Positions 44,405-52,442 of a DNA stretch of 64,000 nt are shown in pieces; within the stretch, counting starts at the first letter, position 1, and each line of letters begins with the position of its first letter. Position numbers and translations under genes: made by a program. The stretch lies in NCBI RefSeq assembly GCF_000745975.1, contig NZ_JQKJ01000019.1:39722-103721 (forward strand). Direction: 5' to 3'. The DNA comes from Desulfobacter vibrioformis DSM 8776 (GTDB lineage Bacteria > Desulfobacterota > Desulfobacteria > Desulfobacterales > Desulfobacteraceae). The notes beneath the pieces were generated by a model. The model saw nothing but the letters and a program-made list of their open reading frames with translations. It was not told where the DNA came from and did not search any database.

Positions 44405-44970
44405 GTTGATCGGTCGTTTTGTTTTTTATGCCCATTTATCTAACGCGGGAAACCCGCAACCCAATTTTCCCTCCTCATTTTCTTGTTTTTTTGACAGAAA
44501 CTGAGGAGTAAGGCACTAACGTATAACATCCGAAAAGTAAGAATGACCAGAGTTGCATGATATCAAAAAGACCTTGATAAACAAAATTAGTAACATCATC
44601 TGGAAAGGCCTGCAAATTTTTTTCTTCGATTTGCCACATAATTGACCAAGCACTTATGGTATGATTGAACACTTTTTATGAAATTATCCGGCCACCGGAT
44701 ATTGTGTCTGCCCGGAAACGCCACCAGTAAATTTTATATATTATAAAATTGATTTTCTAAAAGTCTGACAAATCAAGATTGTTGGCGATTAACTTAATCG
44801 GGCTTCCGGTTATTGGCTTATCCCTTTTCAAAATCCTGCCGGACAAGATAATTGTCGCAGAATAATTAATTCTCTCATACAGGCCTAACAGTTATTTGCT
44901 ATGTCTATATGCATAATATTATTTTAAATTTTTCCGGTTAAAAACTTTTTAAGAGCGGAGTAACGTAACC
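44405..44970. other. 566-nt region without a confident gene
   Basis: Contains a 65-codon minus-strand open frame (44475-44672, no ATG, no family recognised) and, on the minus strand near 44430-44450, GCGGGTTTCCCGCGTTAGATA, in which GTTAGAT fits the attC core GTTRRRY. Upstream of arsC the DNA is AT-rich. It may be the remains of another cassette-like insertion. No promoter is called for arsC with confidence. Confidence 0.3.
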
Positions 44971-45405
44971 ATGTCAAAAAAAAATGTACTTTTTGTTTGT
45001 GAAATGAATACTTGTCGCAGTCAAATGGCTGAAGGTTGGGCCCATTACCTCTATCCGGATAAAATCAACGCGTTTTCAGCAGGAATCAGCACTGGACCGC
45101 TTGACCCCCTCGCCGTCAAGGTAATGAAAGAGGCTGGCGTTGACATATCTGGCCATGAAACCCATGCAGTTAAAGATTTTCTGGAAAAAGATATTGATTG
45201 TGTCATCACTGTATGTGATACAGCAGCCCAGAAATGCCCCAGCTTTTCAGCTGAGGTAAATGTTATTTGCCAAACTTTTGACAACCCACCGGAGTTAATT
45301 AAAAATCTAACTACAGAAGATGAAAAGCTGGCTGTTTACAAACGTGTCCGGGATGAAATCAGACTTTTTGTTGAAGGGTTGCCGGAAAAATTATCAGAGT
45401 ATTAA
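44971..45405 (+). CDS. arsC: Low-molecular-weight phosphatase-fold arsenate reductase
   Basis: A 144-residue LMW protein-tyrosine-phosphatase-fold enzyme: VLFVCEMNTCRSQMAEGWA contains the C-x5-R active loop, followed by AGISTGPLDPLAVKVMKEAG, a downstream CDTAAQKCP redox-cysteine region and FDNPPEL. This is the thioredoxin-coupled arsenate reductase pattern. No arsenite pump or ArsR is adjacent. A GAGCGGAGTAACGTAACC leader gives a plausible ribosome site. Confidence 0.85.
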   Translation: MSKKNVLFVCEMNTCRSQMAEGWAHYLYPDKINAFSAGISTGPLDPLAVKVMKEAGVDISGHETHAVKDFLEKDIDCVITVCDTAAQKCPSFSAEVNVICQTFDNPPELIKNLTTEDEKLAVYKRVRDEIRLFVEGLPEKLSEY

Positions 45406-45468
45406 ACTTCGTGGTCTTCGTGAACTTCGTGGTTTTGATCTGAAAATTTCTTAACTTTATGACATTGG
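45405..45468. repeat. CTTCGTG repeat, copy 3 (half element)
   Basis: AACTTCGTGGTCTTCGTG, then AACTTCGTGGTTTTGATCTG and a tail ending ACTTTATGACATTGG. On the other strand this matches one arm and flank of copy 1 at 5408 for about 60 nt. It starts in the stop codon of arsC. Only one half of the palindrome is present. Confidence 0.75.
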
Positions 45469-45487
45469 CTATATGGAGACTGTTTTT

Positions 45488-45703
45488 ATGACGAAACAAA
45501 AGCAACTCACGATAGTTAACCCATTGCTATTCATTTTTCTGTTAATGCAAGCCATATCCGGAGCGCTTCATGATCTCCTGCCGCGTTTGATATTTGAATT
45601 GCTTCACAAATGCGGATGGGTCGTTGTTATTCTTGCAATCTACCATGTATATCTTAACTGGAATTGGGTTAAAAAGAATCTTTTGCACTATCTGAATAAA
45701 TGA
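45488..45703 (+). CDS. Small two-helix membrane protein (DUF4405-like)
   Basis: A 71-residue protein with two membrane helices and histidines in SGALHDLLPR, LLHKCGW and IYHVYLNWNWVKKNL. This resembles half of the four-helix DUF4405 (cytochrome b-like) proteins, and the neighbouring convergent gene has the same IHFW/HLYLNL features. It may bind haem with a partner. The start at 45488 is preferred over the frame start at 45473. Confidence 0.6.
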   Translation: MTKQKQLTIVNPLLFIFLLMQAISGALHDLLPRLIFELLHKCGWVVVILAIYHVYLNWNWVKKNLLHYLNK

Positions 45704-46089
45704 TCGGCCTGCTGTCCGCGGTGGTAATTTCTATTATCTCCATATCCGTTTTGTCCCTGGAATACAGGAAACATAAGAAAAAACACCACGATCAGGATTC
45801 CAATGCCGAACAGGGTTGCGGCCTTCCGGCTTGACTTCCCTGCAATGATCATTTTGATGGTACTCAAATTTAAATAGAGATGAAAACTTAACGCTGCAGT
45901 GAAAAGGCAGGCAGCCCAGAAATGAATATTTCCCCATCCATGGCGGGATATCCCAAAAAAATTGGTGCCGGAACCGCCCTGAAAGCCCGGCACAAGCCTG
46001 TAATGAATCATCAGCCCGGTGCCCAGAATAAAACAGAATAAAAACCATAATGCTAAATCAACAATTCTTTTCAACTCTATTTTCTTCAT
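45688..46089 (-). CDS. DUF4405-like membrane protein
   Basis: A 133-residue protein with three to four membrane helices: VDLALWFLFCFILGTGLMIH, HGWGNIHFWAACLFTAALSF followed by HLYLNL, and GIGILIVVFFLMFPVF. The spaced histidines suggest haem coordination like cytochrome b-type anchors. It converges with and overlaps the small relative on the other strand by 16 nt. Start chosen at the Met before KKIELKR. Confidence 0.7.
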   Translation of the reverse strand: MKKIELKRIVDLALWFLFCFILGTGLMIHYRLVPGFQGGSGTNFFGISRHGWGNIHFWAACLFTAALSFHLYLNLSTIKMIIAGKSSRKAATLFGIGILIVVFFLMFPVFQGQNGYGDNRNYHRGQQADHLFR

Positions 46090-46141
46090 TAAGTTTTCCA
46101 ATATTTTTGTCATTAACGTTGAAGTGAATAACATTGGGCTG

Positions 46142-46621
46142 TTATTCGCAAATGCGGTCAAATTTTCCTTTGGTCAGTTTAACCAGATCGTCCGGTGTCA
46201 GTTCTATGTCAAGCCCTCGTTTTCCGGCACTGACAAAAATTGTCTTGAAATCCTTTGCCGTTTCATGAACCACCGTTGACAATTTTTTCTTTTGTCCGAT
46301 AGGACTGACACCGCCCAGAACATAGCCGGTTGTCTTTTCCACCCGCTTTTTATCTGCCATGGCAGCTTTTTTCACCCCCATGGCCCTGGCAAATAATTTT
46401 AAATTCAATTGGCATGAAACAGGCAGAATGGCAACACCGAGATCCTTGCTGCCGCCACTGCCATCCATAGACACGACCAGGGTTTTAAAGACCTGGTCCG
46501 GGTCGGCCCCTAATTTTTCAGCAGCCTCCTGCCCATAGGAGTCTGCCCTGGGGTCATGGCTGTATTCATGGATTTTAAAATCAATTTTTGCTTTTCTGGC
46601 TGTGTTAATGGCTGGTGTCAT
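46142..46621 (-). CDS. ybaK: Cys-tRNA(Pro)/Cys-tRNA(Cys) deacylase, YbaK family
   Basis: A 159-residue trans-editing enzyme: IDFKIHEYSHDPRADSYGQE, QVFKTLVVSMDG, AAMADKKRVEKTTGYVLGGV followed by SPIGQKK match YbaK/EbsC, with the critical lysine in QVFKTL. It removes cysteine from mischarged tRNA-Pro. The start at 46621 is chosen because the family begins here; the open frame continues 76 codons upstream. Confidence 0.9.
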   Translation of the reverse strand: MTPAINTARKAKIDFKIHEYSHDPRADSYGQEAAEKLGADPDQVFKTLVVSMDGSGGSKDLGVAILPVSCQLNLKLFARAMGVKKAAMADKKRVEKTTGYVLGGVSPIGQKKKLSTVVHETAKDFKTIFVSAGKRGLDIELTPDDLVKLTKGKFDRICE

Positions 46622-46811
46622 TGATCTGTTTTCCCTGATCTGCTGTTTATCATGTTTATTTACCTTTTTTAAGGGATTTGAAGAAAATAAATGGCACATT
46701 TTACGAACGGTTAACATGCCGATTATTGATTTTATATCGAAATATTCATACAAAACAGATAAACTTTCAGGTTTTCTCCCCAAAAAATAATGGGCTTTAC
46801 GAGGGACACAC

Positions 46812-47306
46812 ATGGACACAATTTCAATTATTGCTACCGGCGGAACCATTGATAAAATTTATTTTGATGCAAAAAGTGAATATGAAGTAGGGCCTCCCAA
46901 CGCCATTGAGGTGTTGCGCCAGTTCAACCTGCAACTTCCCTACACCATTACATCACTCATGCGTAAAGACAGCCTTGATTTAACAGATGGGGACAGGGAA
47001 CGTATCGCCCAAACCGTTGCGGCAGACCCCTGCAGGATGATTATTATCACCCACGGAACAGATACCATGCCCGAAACAGCCAGACATATCATCGCCCATG
47101 GCGGCGCAAAGGGTAAAACCGTTGTGCTCACGGGCGCTCTTCTTCCTGCCGTGTTCAGTGCCACGGACGCGGTTTTTAATATCGGCTGTGCCCTGGGCGC
47201 AGTTCAAAAGGCTTGCCCCGGTGTTTACATTGCCATGAACGGAAAAATATTCATGGGGGGAACGGTTCGGAAAAACAGAGAATTAGGCAGGTTTGAAGAA
47301 AGTTGA
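46812..47306 (+). CDS. Single-domain asparaginase-family protein
   Basis: A 164-residue protein equal to only the N-terminal domain of type I/II asparaginases (usually 320-350 residues). IIATGGTIDKIYFD holds the first catalytic Thr, IIITHGTDTMPETA the second Thr-Asp pair, and VVLTGALLPAVFSATDAVFN follows. The C-terminal domain is absent with no sign of a frameshift in the following 200 nt. It may be a standalone family or need a partner. Confidence 0.8.
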   Translation: MDTISIIATGGTIDKIYFDAKSEYEVGPPNAIEVLRQFNLQLPYTITSLMRKDSLDLTDGDRERIAQTVAADPCRMIIITHGTDTMPETARHIIAHGGAKGKTVVLTGALLPAVFSATDAVFNIGCALGAVQKACPGVYIAMNGKIFMGGTVRKNRELGRFEES

Positions 47307-47421
47307 AAGCCATACCCGGCAAAAGAGACAGACATTGGAACAAACCCCTTTTAATTTTTCAGGGGCGGCCTGATTTATTATGCTTTATAAACAAAAACTA
47401 ATGTAAAAAAAAAGAGGAAAC

Positions 47422-47496
47422 ATGTATATTCTATTTTCTTTTTTTGCAGCCCCTCAAAAGGCTGCGTTTTTTTTAACAGAGCACCTGCGGTTGTAA
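47422..47496 (+). CDS. Possible 24-codon leader peptide before nspC
   Basis: ATG at 47422 behind AGAGGAAAC opens 24 codons rich in Phe (FSFF and AAFFL) and spans the terminator-like hairpin; its TAA overlaps the AAAGGA ribosome site of nspC. Translation of this peptide could control hairpin formation and translation of nspC. The Phe codons may simply come from T-runs, so a real leader role is a hypothesis. Confidence 0.4.
   Translation: MYILFSFFAAPQKAAFFLTEHLRL
47446..47474 (+). terminator. Terminator-like hairpin in the nspC leader
   Basis: GCAGCC (47446-47451), an 8-nt loop, GGCTGC (47460-47465), G, then eight T residues (47467-47474), 34 nt before the nspC start. It could terminate the asparaginase message, but its place after a ribosome site and inside a small open frame also suits an attenuator. 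Confidence 0.65.
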
Positions 47497-47508
47497 AGGA
47501 TCGGCCCA

Positions 47509-48633
47509 TTGAAAAAACTGTCAACGCCCTATTATCTTATTGACGAAAAAAAGCTGCTTGGAAATATGGAGAAGCTGGCAGCGATTAAAAAGCATAGCGG
47601 TGCCAAGCTTCTCCTGGCACTGAAATGTTTTGCAACATGGGGGGTTTTCGATCTCATGAAGCCAGACATGGATGGCACGACAAGCTCGTCATACTATGAA
47701 GCCAGACTCGGATATGAAACCTTTGGCAAGGAGACACATGCGTACAGCGTGGCTTACAGTGACGAAGAGCTGAAAAAAGTCTCCTTATTTTCAGATAAAA
47801 TCATTTTTAATTCCCTTTCGCAGCTCCAGCGGTTTTACCCGGAATGCAGCGACGTGGCCTGCGGCATCAGAATCAACCCCGGTGTGAGCCACAGCGATTT
47901 TGATCTGGCTGATCCGGCCCGGAAATTCTCCCGGCTGGGCATTACGTCTGTAACAGATATTGAAACGGCTATGCCGATGATTTCCGGGGCCATGTTTCAT
48001 TTCAACTGCGAAAATGAGGATGTTGGGGCGTTTGAAACACTGCTTTCCCATATCAGCTGTAAATACGGGACGTTTCTAGATCAGCTTGACTGGGTGAGCC
48101 TGGGCGGCGGCATATCCTATACAGAGCGCAATTTCGACCGCCTGGGTTTTTCCGGAATCATAAAAGCATTTTCTGAAAAATACGGTTTGCAGGTGTACCT
48201 GGAACCCGGGGAAGCCGCGGTTGCCCATACCACCAGCCTGGTAACCACAGTGCTCGATATCGTTGAAAACGACAAAATGATCGCTGTTGTGGATGCGTCG
48301 ATTGAAGCGCATATGCCGGATCTGCTCGTATACCGTGAATCCGCCTCTTTTGAAGGAACGATTGCGGCCGGAGGATATCCATATCAAATTGCAGGCAGAT
48401 CGTGTCTTGCCGCAGATATTTTCGGAGACGGATATTTCAAAAAAGAACTTCAGGTTGGCGACACAATTGTGATCAAAGATGCCGCCGGCTATACAATGGT
48501 GAAGAAAAACTGGTTTAACGGTGTAAAAATGCCGTCAGTGGCAGTGATGCGTGCTGACGGACAAATGGAAGTGATACAGGAGTCCTTTTATTCAGATTAT
48601 AAAAAAGGGCTCTCAAAAGAATTAAGGATTTAA
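47509..48633 (+). CDS. nspC: Carboxynorspermidine/carboxyspermidine decarboxylase
   Basis: A 374-residue PLP-dependent alanine-racemase-fold decarboxylase: LLLALKCFATWGVF with the PLP lysine, GIRINPGVSHSDFDLADPAR, HFNCENEDVGAFETLL, SLGGGISYTERNFD, YLEPGEAAVAHT and GRSCLAADIFGDG with the second-subunit cysteine. It makes spermidine or norspermidine by the carboxy route. The start is TTG at 47509 with AAAGGA before it. Confidence 0.93.
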   Translation: MKKLSTPYYLIDEKKLLGNMEKLAAIKKHSGAKLLLALKCFATWGVFDLMKPDMDGTTSSSYYEARLGYETFGKETHAYSVAYSDEELKKVSLFSDKIIFNSLSQLQRFYPECSDVACGIRINPGVSHSDFDLADPARKFSRLGITSVTDIETAMPMISGAMFHFNCENEDVGAFETLLSHISCKYGTFLDQLDWVSLGGGISYTERNFDRLGFSGIIKAFSEKYGLQVYLEPGEAAVAHTTSLVTTVLDIVENDKMIAVVDASIEAHMPDLLVYRESASFEGTIAAGGYPYQIAGRSCLAADIFGDGYFKKELQVGDTIVIKDAAGYTMVKKNWFNGVKMPSVAVMRADGQMEVIQESFYSDYKKGLSKELRI

Positions 48634-48703
48634 CAGTGCTTTATGGCATACGTTTTATTTAGGTGGGGGTGAGAACCATCCTCTTGGTTAAGGAAAGGAA
48701 ATA

Positions 48704-49948
48704 ATGATGAAAAAAAACGTGATGATTATCGGTGCAGGTGGCGTGTCCAATGTTGTTGCCCATAAGTGCGCACAAAATAATGATGTTCTTGGAAATATTG
48801 TCATTGCATCAAGAACAAAGTCAAAATGTGATAAAATCATAAACAGTATTGAGCGCAAGGGCAGCAGAAAGAGTCCGGCGTATTCCATCACAGGGTATCA
48901 CCTGGATGCCATGGATGTTCCGGCCACGGAAAAACTGATTAAACAGACCGCAACCGCCATTGTCATCAATGTCGGCACTGCATTTATAAACATGAGCGTA
49001 TTGCAGGCCTGCATCAATACAGGTGCGGCCTACATGGATACAGCCATTCATGAAGAGCCGGATAAAATCTGCGAAACCCCGCCCTGGTATGCCAATTATG
49101 AATGGAAACGCCTTGAAGAGTGTCAAAAAAAAGGGATAACAGCCATTCTGGGGGTGGGGTTTGATCCAGGGGTTGTCAATGCCTATGCCGCCTATGCGGA
49201 CAGATATATTTTCGACACCATTGACACCATTGATATTATGGATGTAAACGCGGGGCACCACGGGGAATATTTTGCGACCAATTTCGACCCTGAGATCAAC
49301 TTCCGGGAGTTTACCGGCGGGGTATGGACCTATATCGACCGGCAATGGGTAAAAAAGCAGATGTTTGAAGTAAAGCAGGTCTACAATTTCCCGGTTGTCG
49401 GGGAAATGCCCATATATCTGAACGGCCACGATGAGATTCACTCTCTTTCCAAAAATATTGATGCAAATTCCATCCGGTTCTGGATGGGATTCGGGAATCA
49501 TTATATTAATGTGTTCACCGTGCTGAAGAATATCGGCCTGCTCTCGGAGCAACCTGTTACCACGGCAGAAGGCCTGTCAGTTGTCCCGTTGAAAGTGGTC
49601 AAGGCATGTTTACCGGATCCGGTATCCCTTGCGCCCAAATATACCGGCAAAACCTGTATCGCAGACTGGATACAAGGCTGTGTCAATGGTCATAATGAAG
49701 AAGTGCTGCTTTATAATATCTGTGATCATGAAGCCTGTTATAAAGAAGTCGAAAGCCAGGCCATTGCATATACTGCCGGGGTTCCTCCTGCGGCGGCCGC
49801 AATGCTGATTGCCACCGGAGAATGGGATTGTAAAGAGATGAAAAATGTTGAGGAGCTGGACCCGGCGCCATTTCTGAAGATATTGAACAAAATAGGACTT
49901 CCAACCAGAATGATAAAGGGCGGGGAAGATCAACCGCTCTCTTTGTAG
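48704..49948 (+). CDS. Carboxynorspermidine/carboxyspermidine dehydrogenase
   Basis: A 414-residue saccharopine-dehydrogenase-like enzyme that joins aspartate semialdehyde to putrescine or diaminopropane. IIGAGGVSNVVAHKCAQN is the NADP-binding fingerprint; ILGVGFDPGVVNAYAAYA, DVNAGHHGEYFATNFDPEIN and the late YNICDHEACYKEVESQAIAY are family segments. It follows nspC by 70 nt, forming the alternative spermidine pathway common in anaerobes. Confidence 0.92.
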   Translation: MMKKNVMIIGAGGVSNVVAHKCAQNNDVLGNIVIASRTKSKCDKIINSIERKGSRKSPAYSITGYHLDAMDVPATEKLIKQTATAIVINVGTAFINMSVLQACINTGAAYMDTAIHEEPDKICETPPWYANYEWKRLEECQKKGITAILGVGFDPGVVNAYAAYADRYIFDTIDTIDIMDVNAGHHGEYFATNFDPEINFREFTGGVWTYIDRQWVKKQMFEVKQVYNFPVVGEMPIYLNGHDEIHSLSKNIDANSIRFWMGFGNHYINVFTVLKNIGLLSEQPVTTAEGLSVVPLKVVKACLPDPVSLAPKYTGKTCIADWIQGCVNGHNEEVLLYNICDHEACYKEVESQAIAYTAGVPPAAAAMLIATGEWDCKEMKNVEELDPAPFLKILNKIGLPTRMIKGGEDQPLSL

Positions 49949-49986
49949 AATTAGCTCATACTCGATGTTCAAGTTTTTTTAATAGA

Positions 49987-50018
49987 GTGAACTTAATCTG
50001 GAGAATACCAGCGGAAGA
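49987..50018 (+). promoter_or_regulatory. Half of a THI box before thiM (degenerate TPP riboswitch?)
   Basis: GAACTTAATCTGGAGAATAC followed by CAGCGGAAGAAG matches the 3' half of the THI-box consensus (GAACCTGATCTGGATAATGC, CAGCGTAGGGAAG) at most positions. The 5' half with CTGAGA is not found in the 40 nt before it or in the end of the preceding gene. The GGAAGAAG part now seems to serve as the thiM ribosome site. Probably an eroded riboswitch. Confidence 0.45.
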
Positions 50019-50028
50019 AGTAATATAA

Positions 50029-50865
50029 ATGAGTATAAAAAAAAAGATTCAAACCCAAATAATTCATGCCGTTGAAACCGTAAAACAGACCAATCCCATG
50101 GCAGGATCTGTCACCAACACGGTGACCATCAATTTTGTCGCCAATGCCCAGCTTGCCGTGGGCGGTTCGGCAGCCATGGTCTATATGCCTGATGAAGCCC
50201 AATTTTTGGCCCGGGCAGGTGGTGCCGCATACATAAACCTGGGCACCATTGAACCGGTCTATGAAAAGACCTTGCCCGGCATGGCAAAGATTCTGCACAA
50301 CAGCGGGAAACCATGGGTTCTGGACCCTGTGGCCATCGGCATCGGCGACCTTCGCACCCGGATTTTGCTGACATTTAAAGACTATAAACCAAGTATAATC
50401 CGTGGGAATGCCTCGGAAATTATGGCCCTGGCCGGGTTATGGGGGCTGGATGGCGGCACAGAAACGTCCAATGTCCGGGGGGTGGATTCCCAGGATCCGG
50501 TAAGCGCGGCCAGGGATGCGGCTGTGGCCCTGGCCAGATGGACCGGCGGGGCTGTGGCAGTATCGGGCAGACAGGATTTAATTACCAATGGGTCTATCAC
50601 AGCCTTTTCCCATGGCGGCTCGCACTTTATGGAAAAAATCACCGGATCAGGCTGCTCTCTGGGCGGCGTCATGGCTGTCTATGCCACTGCGGCATCCGGG
50701 TTTATCGCCGCATTGACAGGCACGGCAATTTATAATCTGGCCGGTCGCCGCGCCGCTGAAAAAACAGATGGCCCGGCAAGCTTTCAGGTTCACTTTCTTG
50801 ACGAATTGTATAAAGCAAAACCAACGGAAATTGCAGATAACCCGTTTGACATTGAGGAGGTTTAA
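50029..50865 (+). CDS. thiM: Hydroxyethylthiazole kinase
   Basis: A 278-residue kinase of thiamine salvage: TNPMAGSVTNTVTINFVANA, KPWVLDPVAIGIGDLRTRIL, KPSIIRGNASEIMALAG and the catalytic MEKITGSGCSLGGVMAVYAT with Cys/Gly anion hole are present. It phosphorylates the thiazole alcohol. First gene of thiM, thiamine-binding protein, thiE. Confidence 0.93.
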   Translation: MSIKKKIQTQIIHAVETVKQTNPMAGSVTNTVTINFVANAQLAVGGSAAMVYMPDEAQFLARAGGAAYINLGTIEPVYEKTLPGMAKILHNSGKPWVLDPVAIGIGDLRTRILLTFKDYKPSIIRGNASEIMALAGLWGLDGGTETSNVRGVDSQDPVSAARDAAVALARWTGGAVAVSGRQDLITNGSITAFSHGGSHFMEKITGSGCSLGGVMAVYATAASGFIAALTGTAIYNLAGRRAAEKTDGPASFQVHFLDELYKAKPTEIADNPFDIEEV

Positions 50866-50868
50866 GAG

Positions 50869-51186
50869 ATGAATACATTGGTTTCAGTTGCCATATCACC
50901 CAGCGGCACCGGAGATGAACTGAGCCGGGAGGTTGCACAGGTCATAAAAATCATCAGGGCGTCAGGCCTTAAAAATCGTACGAATTCCATGTTCACGGAG
51001 ATCGAAGGCCCGTGGGATGAGGTAATGAAGGTTGTAAAGGACGCAGCATTTGTACTGGCCGGCAAAGGCATCCGTACGGGCGTTGTTTTGAAAGCCGATA
51101 TCCGGCCCGGATTTACAGACATGATGACGTCCAAGGTTGATAAAGTGAATGGCATTTTGGGAGGCCCGGATGAGCATACGGCATAA
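50869..51186 (+). CDS. Thiamine-binding (MTH1187/YkoF-like) protein
   Basis: A 105-residue small ferredoxin-fold protein of the MTH1187/DUF77 family: VSVAISPSGTGDELSREVAQ, NSMFTEIEGPWDEVMKVVK and KADIRPGFTDMMTSKV. Family members bind thiamine or related pyrimidines. It begins 4 nt after thiM and its 3' end overlaps thiE by 17 nt, fitting a thiamine-salvage role. Confidence 0.85.
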   Translation: MNTLVSVAISPSGTGDELSREVAQVIKIIRASGLKNRTNSMFTEIEGPWDEVMKVVKDAAFVLAGKGIRTGVVLKADIRPGFTDMMTSKVDKVNGILGGPDEHTA

Positions 51187-51871
51187 ACTGGATATTTCAG
51201 CATATTTTGTGGTGGGACCGGAGAATACCAAGGGCCGTCCTGTTGGGCCCATGATCCGGGATGCAGTGGACGCCGGCTTCACATGCGTGCAAATCCGGTC
51301 AAAAACAGCGTCGGCCAGACAATTGATCGAATTAACCGGCCAGGCAGCCGAGGTCATCGCCCAGGCCGGCAAATCCGGCATTGTGGCCCTGTTGGTAAAT
51401 GACCGCCTTGACGTGGTCCTGGCGGCAAAAAAACAAGGCATACACGTTGACGGCATCCATGTGGGCCAGTCTGATATCCCCGTGGACGTCTGCCGGGAAT
51501 ATCTAGGTCCTGATGCCATTGTCGGCTTATCCGCCAGGACCCATGAATTGTTCGAGTACATAAAAAATGCAGATGTCAGCCTGATTGACTATTTTGGCGC
51601 AGGCCCCCTGCATGAAACAAAAACCAAACCCGACTCCGGGCTGGATGTGGACGGAAAAAGAATTACAAGAAGTATTGCCGATATTACAACCCTTGCCCAA
51701 CTCAGTTCAATTCCTGTTGTGGTTGGCGGCGGCGTCAAACTTGCTGACATACCGGGGCTTGCCCAAACAGGGGTTGACGGTTTTTTCGTTGTATCTGCGA
51801 TATCCCAGGCCGATGATCCCGGGCATGAAGCCGCAAACCTGGTTAAAACCTGGAACCGCCATAAGCGGTAA
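51170..51871 (+). CDS. thiE: Thiamine-phosphate synthase
   Basis: A 233-residue TIM-barrel enzyme joining HMP-PP and thiazole phosphate. FTCVQIRSKTASARQLIELT, ALLVNDRLDVVLAAKKQGIH followed by VDGIHVGQSDIP, VGLSARTHELFEYIKNADVS, YFGAGPLHETKTK and VVVGGGVKLADIPGLAQTGV are its motifs. The start at 51170 lies within the previous gene, so translation is coupled. Confidence 0.92.
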   Translation: MSIRHKLDISAYFVVGPENTKGRPVGPMIRDAVDAGFTCVQIRSKTASARQLIELTGQAAEVIAQAGKSGIVALLVNDRLDVVLAAKKQGIHVDGIHVGQSDIPVDVCREYLGPDAIVGLSARTHELFEYIKNADVSLIDYFGAGPLHETKTKPDSGLDVDGKRITRSIADITTLAQLSSIPVVVGGGVKLADIPGLAQTGVDGFFVVSAISQADDPGHEAANLVKTWNRHKR

Positions 51872-51929
51872 CAAGCCGTTCAAACACGAAGAAACAGGTC
51901 TTAAATAATTTGCCCATTTTGCTATATCC

Positions 51930-51958
51930 GGGAGCGCCGGCGTCCCGCCCGCGCTCCC
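51930..51958. repeat. GC-rich inverted repeat (REP-like hairpin)
   Basis: GGGAGCGC at 51930 pairs with GCGCTCCC at 51951 across CGGCGTCCCGCCC. It follows thiE by about 60 nt and cuts into the pseudogene on the other strand. It may end thiE transcription, though no T-run is present. Confidence 0.5.
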
Positions 51959-51964
51959 AGGTTA

Positions 51965-52241
51965 AGTTATTGGGCAGGTGTCCGGGATTGATCAGCTCAA
52001 TCCGATCTGAAAAGATAAATACCCGGACAGGGGCTGAAATAAAATAATCCCTATGGACCAGGGCATTCACCAGCAGTTCTTCGAAGACAATGCGGAAAAT
52101 TTCCGGTACCCCCGGACTATTGACACCCTGTTCACCCTGAAGGTATTTTATGTTGGCCAGAATAAAACCCATGGTCTGCTGGAAAATGTCAGACATCTTT
52201 CCGGTTATGTCCCGGCTGTCGATATAGGTTTGGGTTGTCAT
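51965..52241 (-). pseudogene. Fragment of an ATP-binding regulator (HATPase_c_4/AlbA_2 type)
   Basis: The frame reads SRDITGKMSDIFQQTMGFIL, then FRIVFEELLVNALVHRDYFI and FSDRIELINPGHLPNNLT, the central part of divergent-AAA/RecG-like transcriptional regulators. The N-terminal AlbA domain and everything after LPNNLTW are missing; it then runs into a GC-rich hairpin. A remnant, not a working gene. Confidence 0.7.
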
Positions 52242-52442
52242 TGTTTTCCCGGGAAACGCCCCGGCTTTGACAATAAATGGCTACCGCATTCGTAATCATA
52301 AGAGATACAAACAGGTCCCGGCAATGTCAAAGAAAAGGTCATTATAGCGGACATTTGGTTGTTTTCAATATGGGTTTAAGGCAGTATAGTTGAAAGTCGG
52401 ATTTTTTGAAGGGCCGGAAAACGAAAATAAAGGAAATAACAT

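Noticed and set aside
44475..44672. 65-codon minus-strand open frame as a gene
   Set aside because: GTG start without a convincing ribosome site, no family, and surrounded by cassette-like debris; left as part of a no-gene region.
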